Of a stretch of 64,000 bases of DNA, positions 37,760 to 49,090 are shown one piece after another (the stretch's first letter is position 1; each line of letters opens with the position of its first letter). Made by a program: the position numbers and the translations under genes. The notes under the pieces were generated by a model, which worked only from the letters and a program-made list of their open reading frames with translations, made no database searches and had not been told where the DNA came from. The DNA lies in assembly GCA_963969495.1 (NCBI GenBank), contig OZ018323.1, positions 67,849,720 to 67,913,719 of the forward strand, given 5' to 3'. Origin of the DNA: Ceratothoa steindachneri (taxonomy: Eukaryota > Arthropoda > Malacostraca > Isopoda > Cymothoidae).

Positions 37760-38580
37760 TGAGGACCTTGGTATAGCAATATACTTTAGCATATTAGAGA
37801 ATAGCCCACCATACAATAGCATAGCATAAAAAGGCCTAGCCTAAACTTGCCTAGTATAGCATATACTATGGCCTTGGCATAGTATAGCCAAGGCTAGCCA
37901 AACATAAGATAGCCTAGCTTAGTATAATCTAGCTAGGCTAGTATAACCTAATTTATCCTACCTTAGCTTAGTTTAGCATAGCCTATCGTATTCTAGTATT
38001 GCCTAGCCTAGTAGACCTTAGTCTAAACTAGCATATTATAGTATAGCATAGCTTAGCCTAGTTTAGCAAAGCTGGAATAGGCTACTATAGCCTATCCTAG
38101 CATAACCACACCTAACATAATATAGCCATAATATATCCTAGGCTAGTATAGCATACCACAGACTAGAATAACCTTGCATAGCTTAGTTATTATAGTTTTG
38201 GTTAGCTAGTTATCGTAGCCTAACATAGTATTACCTAGTATAGCCTATTATACTTTAGCCTACCATAGCATAGTATAGCCATATCTAGATTAGGATAGCT
38301 TAACCTACCCTAGTATAGTATAACCTAGCCTAGCATTAACTATCCTAGACAATAGCATAGCATTAACTATCCTACACAAGTATAGCCTATACTATCCATT
38401 TAATACCATAGTCAAGCATAGAGTAGTATTGACTAGCCTAGCATACTATATGCTATCTTAGTATAGCATTTTATAGCCTAAATTAGCATAGTATATTTTA
38501 CCCTTGTACATTATATCTTAACATAGTATAGCCTAGCCTATAATAGCATATTCTAGCCTAGTGTAGAAGAGTATCAGCCG
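37760..38580. repeat. Degenerate TAGCC/TAGCA/TAGTA short-unit satellite
   Basis: About 820 bp made almost wholly of variants of the 5-base unit TAGNN (TAGCC, TAGCA, TAGTA, TAGCT) with CTAG at many unit joins. Units differ base by base, so it is an old simple-repeat array in intron 2. Confidence 0.85.
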
Positions 38581-40200
38581 AATAGTTATGAAGATATTGC
38601 CAAAACAAAATAATTCCCGGGCTAACCTTGGGAAGACTTTGGCAATTATAGCATTCGAAAGAGAATGCAAAACAACTTAATGGTTTAAAATTTCGTTAAA
38701 ATCGGCCGAATAGTTACAATGTTATTAAAAAAAAAGAAAAAAAACGGGGACCGACCGACATAGTGAAATGTAGAGTCGCTCGCGACTAATAAATGACCAT
38801 TGCCTTCATTCACACTGCACCAGGCATATCTGGGGGGAAGGCGCAACCACACCAAGTGACTGTCTAAAAGTTCTAAAAATAAATACTTCAAGTTATTTTT
38901 AAGAATACATTTTTCTACTAGCTACAGTGGTTGGGGTGGACGAGGAGAATCACCCACGTGCTGAGAGAAGACGTCGATGGAGGGAACATGAAAATTTAAT
39001 GTCCTTAGTTTAGGAGTGAGCATTTTCCACCCAAACTCGGGGGAGAAAGCACACGAGAGGAATGAAAACAAATGAAAATATAATCATGAATACAAGAATA
39101 CTCAAGATAAACGTTTTTTACTAAGAAAAGGTGTACCATCGAGGGAATTTTCACGCCAAAAAAATAGGGGAAGGGCAGACCCCCTCGATCCTTCGAATTC
39201 AAAGCGCAATAGCAACGAGGCAGCATCACGTAGAAAGTAAGGGAAGAGATTTGCAAAAAAAAAAAAAATGAAGTTGGAGGAATAGCCGAATGACCTTCTG
39301 CAGGCATTGGGGCCGGTAGGGTGCACTATTGCGGGCACTGAAGCCGAGTGGGTAGAAATTTGAAGGATAAAAAAATGGAAATAGAGAGAAACAAAAAATA
39401 AAGAAAACGGTTAAGGTAAGAGATAAAAAGGGGGTGACAATAGTCAACACTAAATACTGGTTTCAATAAACTTCAGTAACAGGTACAAAGAATTATTGCG
39501 TGCCCTCCATGCCCGAACGCTGCCAAATGGCCGAATTCCGATTATATCTCTTCCACAAATTTTCCCTTTCTTTACAATTCCCTCCTTACAACCTTTCAGA
39601 GGGAGATGCCCTCGTTGGTTTATTTTCTTAGTTAAAAAAAACGTACAAAGAACACAAACCCTCAAGGCAAGAACCTGACCCCTCCCCCATTAAGGAAAGA
39701 GCTATATAGGGTGACTGGGAAAGAGACCTCGCTGACCACCATTCGAAACCTCGGGGGGAAAATAAAGAACAAACAGGTAGGAATAGAAGATTATTAACTA
39801 TAAGTTTTCCCCTACAAACTAGGGTCGGCACGCATCAAGGCTACTAGAAACTCCCAAGATTCCTTTATTACCTATCAAGCACCAGGCCACCCACAAAGTT
39901 AAAGGAGTTTTCATAGCGATGGGGCGCTAGGAGCTGTGTGGGCATAAAGCTCACAGCACTTACGCCTCCTAACAAATCGCGTCCATGCACAAAAAGGGGG
40001 CCTAGAGATTACATGTTTATTGCAATACCTCTTTAGTCTCAACCTTTTCCAGAAAAAGTTTGATTTTTTTGGGGGGGGTGGATACGTTTATGAATGTAAT
40101 AAGCATAAATTAGTAGAAAGACGACACTATTTATCTCAGGTATTACATAATTTATAGTCGATTTTCCGAAATTCGATTACAACGTCCTTCTTTGTAAGAA
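38581..40200. other. Intron 2, 1.6 kb of unassigned sequence
   Basis: AT-rich with several A-runs (38727, 39256). No exon, TIR or LINE motif identified. Confidence 0.4.
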
Positions 40201-40215
40201 GCATTTTCTGATAAA

Positions 40216-41000
40216 GTGGCCAAGAAAAAGGAACTTTCCCATGAAGAGAAGAATTATATCGTTAAAGGAAATTGTTATCTGGGAATTTCGCACTGTGAAG
40301 ATAAAGAATGACATTCATTCAAGAAAGAAAAGGACTCAAGCTGGATTTTAAGGTCTTACCGCTAGAGATGTTTCTCAAATCAAAAGTGGCTAAAAAACCC
40401 TCATGCAAGAAACAGTCATTTTTCAAGCTGTTGGGCCTCCTTCCGTGTCGAGAGAGGCAAGGTTTTCAGGATTTTTTCAGGAGTAAAATTATAAAGCCGA
40501 TCATAACCAAAAACAAATGAAAACGCCTGTTGTAGGCCCAGGCATAGGATAAAAGTGACTTTAGCAAAGTCATCTTCAATGACGAATCAAAAGTCACTGG
40601 ATGAGTCGGATTTTGGAGCAAGAGGTTTGTTTGTCCAGGCACATTAGGTGTGGCATTCATCAGGCAATAAGGAAGAGGATTAATCATTTGGGCTGCAAAT
40701 GTTGGACACAAGGTTGGTTCAAAGGAGAGCTTTTGAACCAACTCAATTGATTGTCTTCATGCAGAATAATGTACCTAATCATGCCTCCTGAAGAGAGACC
40801 TTTACCCAGATGGGAGGCAATTTACCACCAAAAATGACTTTGGGGAAAGACATCCAAGATGCTGCAAAGAATATTTCTGCTGATTGCATCAAAACTTTGA
40901 CTTGAATCATCAAAGGACAAAAGACTGTTCAAAGTTATTCATAAGAAAGGTTCCTATCTCCATTAGCTCTTGACTAGGTCTTATTTTAAACTATCTTTCA
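40216..41000 (+). pseudogene. Tc1-like transposase remnant
   Basis: Starts with AKKKELSHEEKNYIVK, the typical Tc1 N-terminus, although the start codon has become GTG. Further on, IIKPIITKNK leads to KRLL and then DFSKVIFNDESKVTG (near 40560-40600), which is the Tc1 block around the second catalytic Asp (V-I-F-x-D-E-S). The C-terminal half is degraded by stops. No clear terminal inverted repeats were found. It is an inactive DNA transposon in intron 2. Confidence 0.7.
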
Positions 41001-41584
41001 TCTAATTCTCCTTCATTATATTTCTTAAAATTACTTCATATAAGTCCTTTGAATACTTTATATGATTTTGTTTATATTTATTTATGTTGAAAACTATACA
41101 TTCCTACTAATTAAAAATGTGCAAATGATCGCTTGGCATTAAAATAGTCAATGCCACAATAATTTACCTTATTTTTCCTCCTCATATGGCATTTAGATTC
41201 CATATATTCACATTGCATTTTCTGTTCATGATTGTATTAACACACAGAAGAAGCATTACACATAAATGCGACCGTTTTAAGAGGGCTTTGGCTATTTTAA
41301 TATTTGCATATAGTCCCTATACACACTTTTTATCATACACGATATCAGCGACTTGCTCCTCGGTCAGCCCCTTCCCCTCTCTCTCTCTTTCACTCATTCA
41401 CATAATCATCCCACCTTTTACGCGGTTTTCCAACCCTTCTCACACCCTAAACCTCACATATTCTCTTTACAAGTTTATTTCCATCTGTTTTACTTACATG
41501 CCCATACTATCTCAGAACACTTCCAGTCAATACGTCATTCAGACCCTTCTCCACATCATAAGCATCGCTTATCCAGTCCTTGGT
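41001..41584. other. Intron 2, AT- then CT-rich stretch
   Basis: The part from about 41345 (CCTCGGTCAG, CTCTCTCTCTTTCA) resembles 20280-20350. It is a dispersed repeat without coding sense. Confidence 0.35.
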
Positions 41585-41599
41585 GACGGTAGCGACCCC

Positions 41600-41627
41600 G
41601 TCCCCGGCCCGACTGTGGGTCGGGGAC
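41600..41627 (-). other. 3'UTR hairpin of LINE G
   Basis: GTCCCCG (41600-41606) pairs with CGGGGAC (41621-41627), and the inner CCC pairs with GGG around a six-base loop. It lies just after the stop of the last LINE G frame on the minus strand. Confidence 0.6.
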
Positions 41628-41629
41628 CC

Positions 41630-43235
41630 TCACACATATTCTAGGCCCCACCCCAGCTCTCCCAACCATCGCAAGAGCAGACACGCCGCCTCACGGGGTC
41701 CCTCCCAGAGATCCACAGGGCCCAGGTCTGTGTGTATATGTAGGAAGTTGAAGATATGTGTGGTGTCGTGTATCTGTGTTAGGCATTTTGAGCAGTTTGG
41801 TGTTGTATGGGTGGTGGGAGATATTTTGTGCATGTATGATGTTAGGAGTGGTGATTTGTTTGTTCGTATCTGTGCTAGTGTTCTTCTGATCTGATTTATG
41901 AGTGTTTGTTCTGAGTTGTGTATGGTTGGAGGTGGTGCACTTAATATTTTGTTGTGGGTTCTGTGTGTCAAGTATTGTTGTGTGATCTGAGAGTGGATTG
42001 TTTTCAAGTTTTGCTTGATTGTGTCTTCTGTTGTTGTGTTAGGGTCTGTGTCTAAGTTGGTGGTGTCGCTGAATGGGAGCTTGTCTGGTGATGTGGTGGA
42101 GGAGATGATTTGGAGGTTTCGTTTTCTGCCTGAGTTGTGGTGCATGTTGTTTTAGGTGATTTTTGATTGGTAGGATGCTCGTCCCGTCGTGTAGATGTTG
42201 GGTGTTTGTGTCAAGAGTGCATCCTGCGGTAGTGCGGAGGGCTGTGTTTTGTATTGTCTGAAGTTTTTTGGGGAGGGGGTTTCTCAAATGATTGAGGACC
42301 AGATTGTGTTGGCGTATTCTAGTACTAGTCTTGTGGTTGTCTTATATGTGTTAATGAGCGTTTCCTTCGTTTTCCCCAAGTGTGTAGTTGTGAGTACCTT
42401 GATGACAGTGTTTTCGTGGCCTTGACTATTGTGTTTTGAGTATGTGAGTATGGGGTCGAAAGTGAGGCCAAGAATCTTCAGTTGTTTTGTGGTGGGTAGT
42501 GTTATGTTTTGTATGTTTAGATTTAGGGTTCTGTTGCTTTCTGCAGGGTCTGGTGTGAAGAGAGTGGTCATTGTTTTGGTGGCGTTTAGCTTTAGTGAGT
42601 TTTCTATTGTCCACGTGTGTATTTTGTTGAGGTAAGGTTGTATCTGTTGTGCAGCGGTTTCTAGTTTGTTGTGTGAGGAGAGTATTGTGATGTCTGCGTA
42701 GGTGACAAATTTTACTGTTTGTGGGGAAATTGGTATATCTGAGGTGTAGATGTTAAAAAGTGTTGGGGAAACTACTCCTCTTTGGGAAACTCCGGATTTT
42801 GTGCGTCTGTGTCTGATGATTTTGTGTTTTGTATTCGGGTGTATTGGAGTCGTCCATTGATATAGTTTGCTATGTAATTGATGAGGGTGGTAGATATGGT
42901 ATTTGTGGATCTTGTTGATTAGTTTGTGTAGGTCTACTGTTTCGAATGCTTTGGACATGTCAAGGGCGACTGCTATGGTTCGATGTGGTGGAATTTTCTT
43001 GTTGAATCCATTTGTGATTATGTTGTTTATTGTGTGCAATGCTGTGGTGGTTGAGTACATGGGTTCGAACCCATGTTGGTGTGGTGTGTTTGGGATGTTG
43101 GATGTGATGTAGGGTAGGATGATTTTTCCTAGTGTTTTGGTTATGGGGGAAAGCAGCGTTATTGATCTGTAGGAGTCTCCTTTGTTTATGTCTTTGCTTG
43201 GTTTGGGTATTGGGATTATTTTTGCTACTTTTCAT
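41630..43235 (-). pseudogene. LINE G reverse transcriptase and C-terminal zinc knuckle
   Basis: RT blocks: TIAVALDMSKAFETVDLHKL (first catalytic Asp region, near 42970), GVSQRGVVSPTLFNIYTSDI (near 42760), FVTYADITILSSH (near 42700) and LKILGLTFDPILTYSKH. The YADD box has become YADI, losing one catalytic Asp codon. The C-terminus carries CSKCLTQIHDTTH and a LWEGPREAACLLLRW-type end before the stop. Several frames are needed to read it, so it is a dead copy. Confidence 0.75.
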
Positions 43236-43954
43236 TGTTTAAGTATGTTGTTTGTGTTTATAGCGAGGTTGTAAGTGTGTGTGAGGAAGTTTATAGCATT
43301 TTGACCTAGGTGTTTGATGTTTGTATCATCAGGGCCGGCGGAGTTGTTGTCTCTTGCTTGTTGTATGGCTCTCATGTTCTGTTCTGTTGTGGTTGTGAAT
43401 TGTGGTTTGGGGAGTTTCTTTGTAAGTCTGTCTATTTTCCTGTTTTCATTTTTCGTTTGGTGTATGGTTGTTTGTGAATTGTTTGTTAAAGTGCTCTGCT
43501 TTTTGTATGGGTATTGTGGTTTCTTTGTTTACGAAGGTGATGGTGTTGTTTTGTGGCTGTGTTGTTTTTTTGTTTGTGAGGCCAAGGATGGTTTTCCAGA
43601 ATTTGTGTGTTTGTTTTGTGGTCCCATTGCTGGTCTAGGGGATGTTTCCATAATTCTTGTTTGTGTTCTTGTATGGCACAATCTATTTGTTTGTTTTCTG
43701 TTATATAAGGTTGGGGAATGATGGGTTTTGTTTTCTAGTGTTGTTCTCTTGTGCTATGAGGTTTCTGATTAGTTCAGGGAGTAGTTTTTGTGTGTTGTGT
43801 ATTTTTCCACGTGGGATGTTGTATTTGTCTGCTTGTAGGATGGCGTTGGCTAGTAGTTTGTTTGTCGTGTGTGCATATTTGGGAAGTTGGATATTGGAGA
43901 GTGCTTGTTCAATTTCTTTTGTATATTCTGTCCAGTTTGCCCTGTGATAATTTG

Positions 43955-44803
43955 TTATGTTTTGAGGTTTTGTTGCATCCTGAAGTTTGTTTTTGTGTTT
44001 AATGTGATTAAGATGGGGAGATGGTCAGAGGAGAGAGCCTGTGTCGTGTTCCGGGTGAGGTGTCTGTGCAGGGTGTTTGTTGCAGTGGTGATGTCTGGCG
44101 AAGTGGGTTGTTGGTTAGGGTGCGTGGATATGCGGGTTGGTGTATCTGTGTTTAAGGTTATGTAATTTGAGTTCTGGATGATGTCGGCGATGAGTTCTCC
44201 TCTGTGGTTTTCTGTGGATGAGTTCCACAGTTCTGAGTGTGCGTTGATGTCTCCTGTGATTATGGAGTTCGTGAGAGTGGTTGCGTGGGTGAGGAAGTTT
44301 GCTATGTCTGCATCTTCATTTGGGTGGTTGTGGTCCGTGAGGTCTCTGGGTGGGATGTAGAAGTTTGTGAGGTGTAAGTGCTTAGTTTTGCTTAGGTGGA
44401 TTTTGGTGATTTGTGCTTCATTTTTTGTGTTTTTATGTTGTTTGGGAGGGGGCTCTGTGTATAGGTGATGTTTTTGATGTATGTGATGAGGCCTCCTCTC
44501 TCTTTGTGTAGTCTGTCGGTTCTGATTGCTGTGTAGCCTGCGATTTGAGGGGTTTTGATTTTCTGTGAGTTTGGTTTCTTGGGTGGTGATTATGTCTATT
44601 TCATGTTTGTTCGTGAGGTGCTCGAGTTCTGGCGTTTTCTTGTTCAGTCCATTTATGTTTATTTGTAGTATTTTTAGGTGCTTGGTGTGTGTGTTTCGTT
44701 TGTTTGATTGTCTAGGGATTTGTGATGTTTGTAGGAGTGTAGGTTGGGAGTTTGTTGGTTGAGTGGGTGTTGATGGGTGTGATGCTTGGTGTTTTGGCCA
44801 CAT
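43955..44803 (-). pseudogene. LINE G APE-type endonuclease
   Basis: Opens with LKILQININGLNKKTPELEH, then DIITTQETKLT (QET catalytic motif), FYIPPRD, SIITGDINAHSELWNS (GDxNAH) and SSDHLPILI (SDHxPI). These are the conserved APE blocks of LINEs. A stretch after QETKLT (HSNQNRQTTQRERR) looks out of frame relative to family patterns, indicating compensating frameshifts. A glutamine/histidine-rich leader precedes it. Confidence 0.8.
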
Positions 44804-44828
44804 CCAGCGTTTTGTGTATTGTTTGATT

Positions 44829-45050
44829 TTAGTATTTGTGCATTTGAGATGTACCTAGTGTGTTGTGGTGTTGTTGCACATTATGGGTGTTTTGTCTTTT
44901 TATGATGTGTTTATTGCATAGTGTACATGTCCATATTGTGGGTCCCAGGTTGGTCTCCACGCCCCCCCCCCTCCCCCGAGGAGGAGCAGAGCCGCTGCGC
45001 ACGTGACCGGGTCTACAGGACATAGAACCAAAAAGGTGATATTGGGACCC
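44829..45050 (-). pseudogene. LINE G N-terminal region with 2A-like motif
   Basis: On the minus strand the sequence LLLLGG is followed by a G-rich run and GVETNLGP (44963-44940), then TIWTCTLCNKHI. The canonical 2A end is D-V/I-E-x-N-P-G-P. Here E-x-N-x-G-P is kept, but the Asp is lost at the homopolymer and one Pro reads as Leu. The leucine-rich stretch before it lies in another frame, separated by a ten-base run (44962-44971). Described as a decayed 2A-like element. Confidence 0.6.
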
Positions 45051-45249
45051 TCTTGCGGGGGGCAGGGGAGTCTTTGGTTGATTTGAACCTCGGCTTCTGC
45101 TTCCATCTCCGCTTCGGTGTTCCCAGCTTCGACCTCTGCTTCGGCCTCGGCTGCAGTCCGACGTCGTGCCCGCCAACCATCTTCGGACCTATCCAGTCCT
45201 TTCTCACTATCTACCTTTTGCGCACCAAACATCTCTCTCAAGTTGCCCA

Positions 45250-45900
45250 TTTGTACAGCTCTGACTCGAGATCTTTCCAGCTTCTGTACCCTAGCCTTAC
45301 TCCCAAGCAGATTCCTGGCGCATTCCATATTCAAACCCTTGGCATTCCTCAGGCTCTGATCCCCCTTGAGACTTTCCTACCATTAAGCCTTGTGGTGGTA
45401 ATCTGCTTCATTTGTACCACTAGCATTCACGATATAGCCTGAATACTTCAAACATCGCACTTGTTCCACCATACCACCACGGACTCTAAATAGCACTCTC
45501 AACATTATCCTCACCTATAAACACCTTTACCTTACTCTGCATTACTTTAAGCCCCCCCCCCATCCCCAATCATACATACCATTTCAAACGCTCCAATCAT
45601 CATTTCCAAATCCTTTTCACTCACGCATTCTTGTCCGTCAATTCCCATTCACTTCTGTCAGCATCCCATCCATAAATACAGGGCGCCTCGTCTATCCCAG
45701 ATACTTTTTTATTACAACGACCAATGTTTGACCGATTTAGATCAAATGTTCGCACTCGCACATATCTCAAACCACTCCACTTCCTCCGGCCATCTTTGAT
45801 CCAAACATACGCTTTACGTTCAACATAAACTCTTCACCCATTCCATAATTCCTAATAATAATAATAACTTGCTAGGTGTTTAGCATCGATATGCACTCGT
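45250..45900 (-). pseudogene. Fragment of another LINE reverse transcriptase
   Basis: Minus-strand pieces in shifting frames read CVSEKDLEMMIGAFEMVC, GGGLKVMQSKVKVF and GMVEQVRCLKYSGYIVNASG. This is the pattern after the RT YADD box in Jockey/RTE-like elements common in crustaceans (…K-S-K-V… then V-x-x-x-K-Y-L-G). Too decayed to classify. It ends where an Ala/Glu-rich repetitive stretch (AEAEAEVEAG, near 45140) begins next to LINE G. Confidence 0.5.
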
Positions 45901-46399
45901 ATCGAGGCCTCTAGTTTATGTGGACCCGCTATTTAACGTGGCATCCGAAGCGAGACTCCATCTGGCGGCTAATCACACCCGTTGTGGCTTAACTTCCATA
46001 AAATCCAAAGCAGTTTTCCCTCGACTAGGCCATAGCCTCCTCTACATTTTCATAACTTGTCATAGCGTTTCTCATTCAAAACAACCACATGCTTTTTATA
46101 GATTTATAAGAAGCCTACATGCACCTTACATCACTTATCCCTTGCATTCTCAATGCCACCTCCCCAATCTGTCTTAATTAAAAAAAAACTAACGAGGCAT
46201 TTCCGCTAGAAAGTATGAGGAGAGATTGGTGAAGTAAGTAAATAAGATGCGTTAGGCTCGCTCTATGATAAGGCAATTTGCGACGAAGTTGACCCCTTCA
46301 ATGCAAGGAAGAGGCTTTTGTTCATTTAAAAATAGAGAAATAGAAATAAAACGAATGAAGAGACACTTTAAAAGATGAATAAAGATAATGCTGTAGTTG
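45901..46399. other. Intron 2, 0.5 kb with nothing recognised
   Basis: No exon or repeat identified. Confidence 0.45.
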
Positions 46400-46620
46400 T
46401 AGCAGCATGGCGGGATTACAAGCTGGTGGCCTCGAAGCTCTGCTTGACCGAGTGGTTTGGGCAACTCACGATGCTCCCGGAGAGTCGACTTGGCCTCGCA
46501 GCCCACTAGCCCCAGAAATGCGATGAAGCGGTTCGCAACTCGCCATTCGTTTCGTTTGTTCTTTATTTTTTATCGCTCTTCTTCCTACACCCTTGTTTAA
46601 ATATTATTGTTTGATTCGTC
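46400..46620 (+). mobile_element. tRNA-derived SINE (copy 3)
   Basis: Shares with the SINE at 31518 a box A-like TTGACCGAGTGGTTTGG (46443), a box-B-position GCGGTTCGCAACTCG (46528) and the tail TTCTTTATTTTTTATCGC (46559). The middle is longer and diverged. Ends are approximate. Confidence 0.6.
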
Positions 46621-47699
46621 ACCGGTCGTCTACGCGGATGTAAAATATTAGCCGAGATTAGAATTTTAGGGAACAAAGTCCCCACCGAAAGATGTCCGCG
46701 AACAGGATTGAACTTGGAGAAAATCGTGTCAGTGATAATCAATACAGGAGAAAGTGGGTTAGCTTTAAAGTCCCGCCCTGACAATCACAATTTAATAAGA
46801 GCTTGGGTAGGCCTCACCTCTTGCGGGAAATCGCCTTATCATGAAAATCGCTACACAATCCCCAGAAGCAAATATTTATTTGCATTTTCACTTAATTAAA
46901 TGAAATATGAGAGAAAGAAGCAGGTTGAAAAATCTCAATCCAGGAATAAAAGGAAAACATTTGTATTTTTGTAATCTTTGTAATCAAGACCACGGAAAGA
47001 CCCTCTCCCAATTATAAAAATGAGGCCCCTTAAGGTGAAATGGATTAAAGGTTAAAAAAAAAACCGACCTTGCAAAGATTAGCGGAAACTATTTTAAAAT
47101 TTTAAATCAAGACCAATGCGAGAATCTTCCCGCAGAAAGATTAACCTATAAAGAAAGTGAAAATGCGTGTAAGATATATAACCGCAGATCCTCCTACAAG
47201 CATTGAGACCGGGAAGGAATTCAATCTCTCAGATGTCAACTGCACCATGTTAGTTAATGCTCCGTTCACCAAACGTACGTGTAGCACCCACAAAGGGGTG
47301 GTATGTATATCATGAGCAATCTTGCTGCGACTGACATCTGGAGGTGTGTGTGCCTTCCCGGTTTTAAGGTCAGCAATTTGCTCTCAGCCTCAATGGCTGC
47401 AAGAGGACCTGAGGCTAAAGACACTTGGCCCAAAATCTCCCTCATATGTAACATATTTAATCAAACGTTTTAGAAGTTATCATATATTCATAAGTGTATT
47501 ATAATAATGTATATTTTGCTAATGTTTGAATATTTTGTGAATATGTTTGAATTACTTAGTTACTAAATGGTGTGTTGTTATTAATAAAATGGCATGTTTT
47601 GTAAAATAAGAATGTAACCAATATTTGTTTCAGCTTAAATTTGTAATTATTGTGTATTAAATATCGTTCTAAGTCAGTAATATAACTAAAACTAAACAA
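46621..47699. other. Intron 2, 1.1 kb without identified feature
   Basis: AT-rich. A 62-codon minus-strand frame at 47454-47266 shows no known motif and no clear splice sites. Confidence 0.45.
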
Positions 47700-48080
47700 C
47701 TTACAGAAGCACAGATCCAACTTATCCATACCCAAAACTTATTACAAGTAGAAATTGTTAAAAAATTAAAATGTTCAAGATGTGCTGTCTAAACCACTAT
47801 AAAATAATATCAAGAGCTTTGCAACCTGAAAGCGAAGTGGTATATAACGTCCTAAAATATCAAAGAAGAAAGATTTCATTCGAGGTTCAATACAGAATCG
47901 CACAAAAACACCTTCCGAACTTGTTGAGGAGTTCAATGAAGCTTCAGTTAAAAAATATCACCCAGGACAGTTTTGAAGAGACAAAGATCAGGGGCTAAAA
48001 CAATGCAAGGCGAGAAAGAAGCCATGGATATCTGAGGTAAACAGAAAAAAATAAACCGTCTTTGGTGGGCCAAAGATCAC
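47700..48080 (+). pseudogene. Possible Tc1/mariner-like transposase fragment
   Basis: One frame gives QVEIVKKLKCSRCAV, then, after stops, YQELCN and VLKRQRSGAKTMQGEKE. This resembles the helix-turn-helix and the basic (G)RPRSG-type linker at the N-terminus of Tc1-like transposases. No catalytic half is present. Weak. Confidence 0.35.
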
Positions 48081-48904
48081 AAGTGCAATCTTCAGTTTCT
48101 TTACAGATCCATCCTGACAAAATTTTTGTGGTGCCTCGTTGTTATTGCGCATAAAATTCGCGAAAACAAAATACAGTCTTACTTAGGACTGTGGGTGTGT
48201 GTGTACGTGCATGAATCTTCTTAACATAAGAGAATGTATGCGAACTAAATTAACAGATTTTCGTTTTAGTGATTTTAACGTATTCATAAACATGTTGAAT
48301 AATTAAATACCATATGCTGACGTATGTCGCCTTTAGCTTATATTAATCAATTTACACCATATTACTACCCCAATTTTTGCCTATTTCTATCTCTTATTTT
48401 CCCAGTGAACATAATTTCAAATAGTCGCCATGAATCATATAACTCGAAAGAATTAATGATTCGGAACAAATTTGGTCCCCATCCATTCCTTATTCGGCCA
48501 AGAGTTCAACCATGATTGAGTGAACAGGTCATTGCCGTCAAATGTACATGCGTACACACAACGATGCACGCGGACACAAACGCTTAACAATGGCTCTCTC
48601 GCACTCGTTGTCAGTCTCCACGGCCTTAGTTTTTCTCCCAATTAAATGGCCGCTCGTTTTTTTTTGTGCAACCACAAACAACACACTTGGGCTAATGTGC
48701 GGACGAATGTGTTGCTTTGTAGATGCGAGCGACTTGATGCAATTTAAAGTTGGGTAGAGGAAAGGTGGCGCTTAGTGATACTCCCTCCCCCACCCTTCAC
48801 ATATACACCAACCCCGAACGATAGAGTGAATAGAGAAGAATGTATAAAAGGAACCTACAAGGACAGATCATTATGGTACTTGAAAACGTCAAAAAGGGGT
48901 TGAT

Positions 48905-48980
48905 TTTTCTTTTAGGGCCCATCTGGCGACTGCCTACTTGGGTACAAGGCGCCGTACACAACGCAGCCTATTACTAGGTG
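48905..48980 (-). mobile_element. I-clade LINE 3' tail (severely truncated)
   Basis: The minus strand carries both 3' hairpin regions (CCTAGTAATAGGC and GCAGTCGCCAGATGGG) and an A-rich end at the low-coordinate side. The 5' side is lost in the adjoining GA microsatellite. Confidence 0.75.
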
Positions 48981-48982
48981 TC

Positions 48983-48986
48983 AGAG

Positions 48987-49066
<80 letters not shown>

Positions 49067-49090
49067 AAAAAATATATATATATATATATA
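48983..49090. repeat. (GA)n, then A-run, then (AT)n compound microsatellite
   Basis: GA units at 48983-49061 followed by eleven A and about nine AT units. Confidence 0.95.

Larger units (their letters stand above)
41585..45050 (-). mobile_element. A/C-rich LINE G with 2A-like N-terminus
   Basis: A 3.4 kb non-LTR element on the minus strand. From its 5' side: a 2A-like motif (44963-44940), a zinc-finger-like segment WTCTLCNKHI, APE endonuclease, RT, a C-terminal Cys/His motif and a 3' hairpin. Its coding strand is strikingly rich in A and C and poor in G and T, giving proteins loaded with Thr, His, Asn and Lys. This composition and the sequence differ from all other LINEs here. 2A-like peptides are known at the N-termini of some non-LTR families (Ingi/L1Tc, some CR1-like), so the placement is plausible; the clade is not assigned. 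It is broken by frameshifts. Confidence 0.8.

Noticed and set aside
37760..38580. A link between the TAGCC satellite and the TAGCCTA hairpin of the LINE tail
   Set aside because: The shared six bases are short and the rest of the LINE tail is absent from the array.
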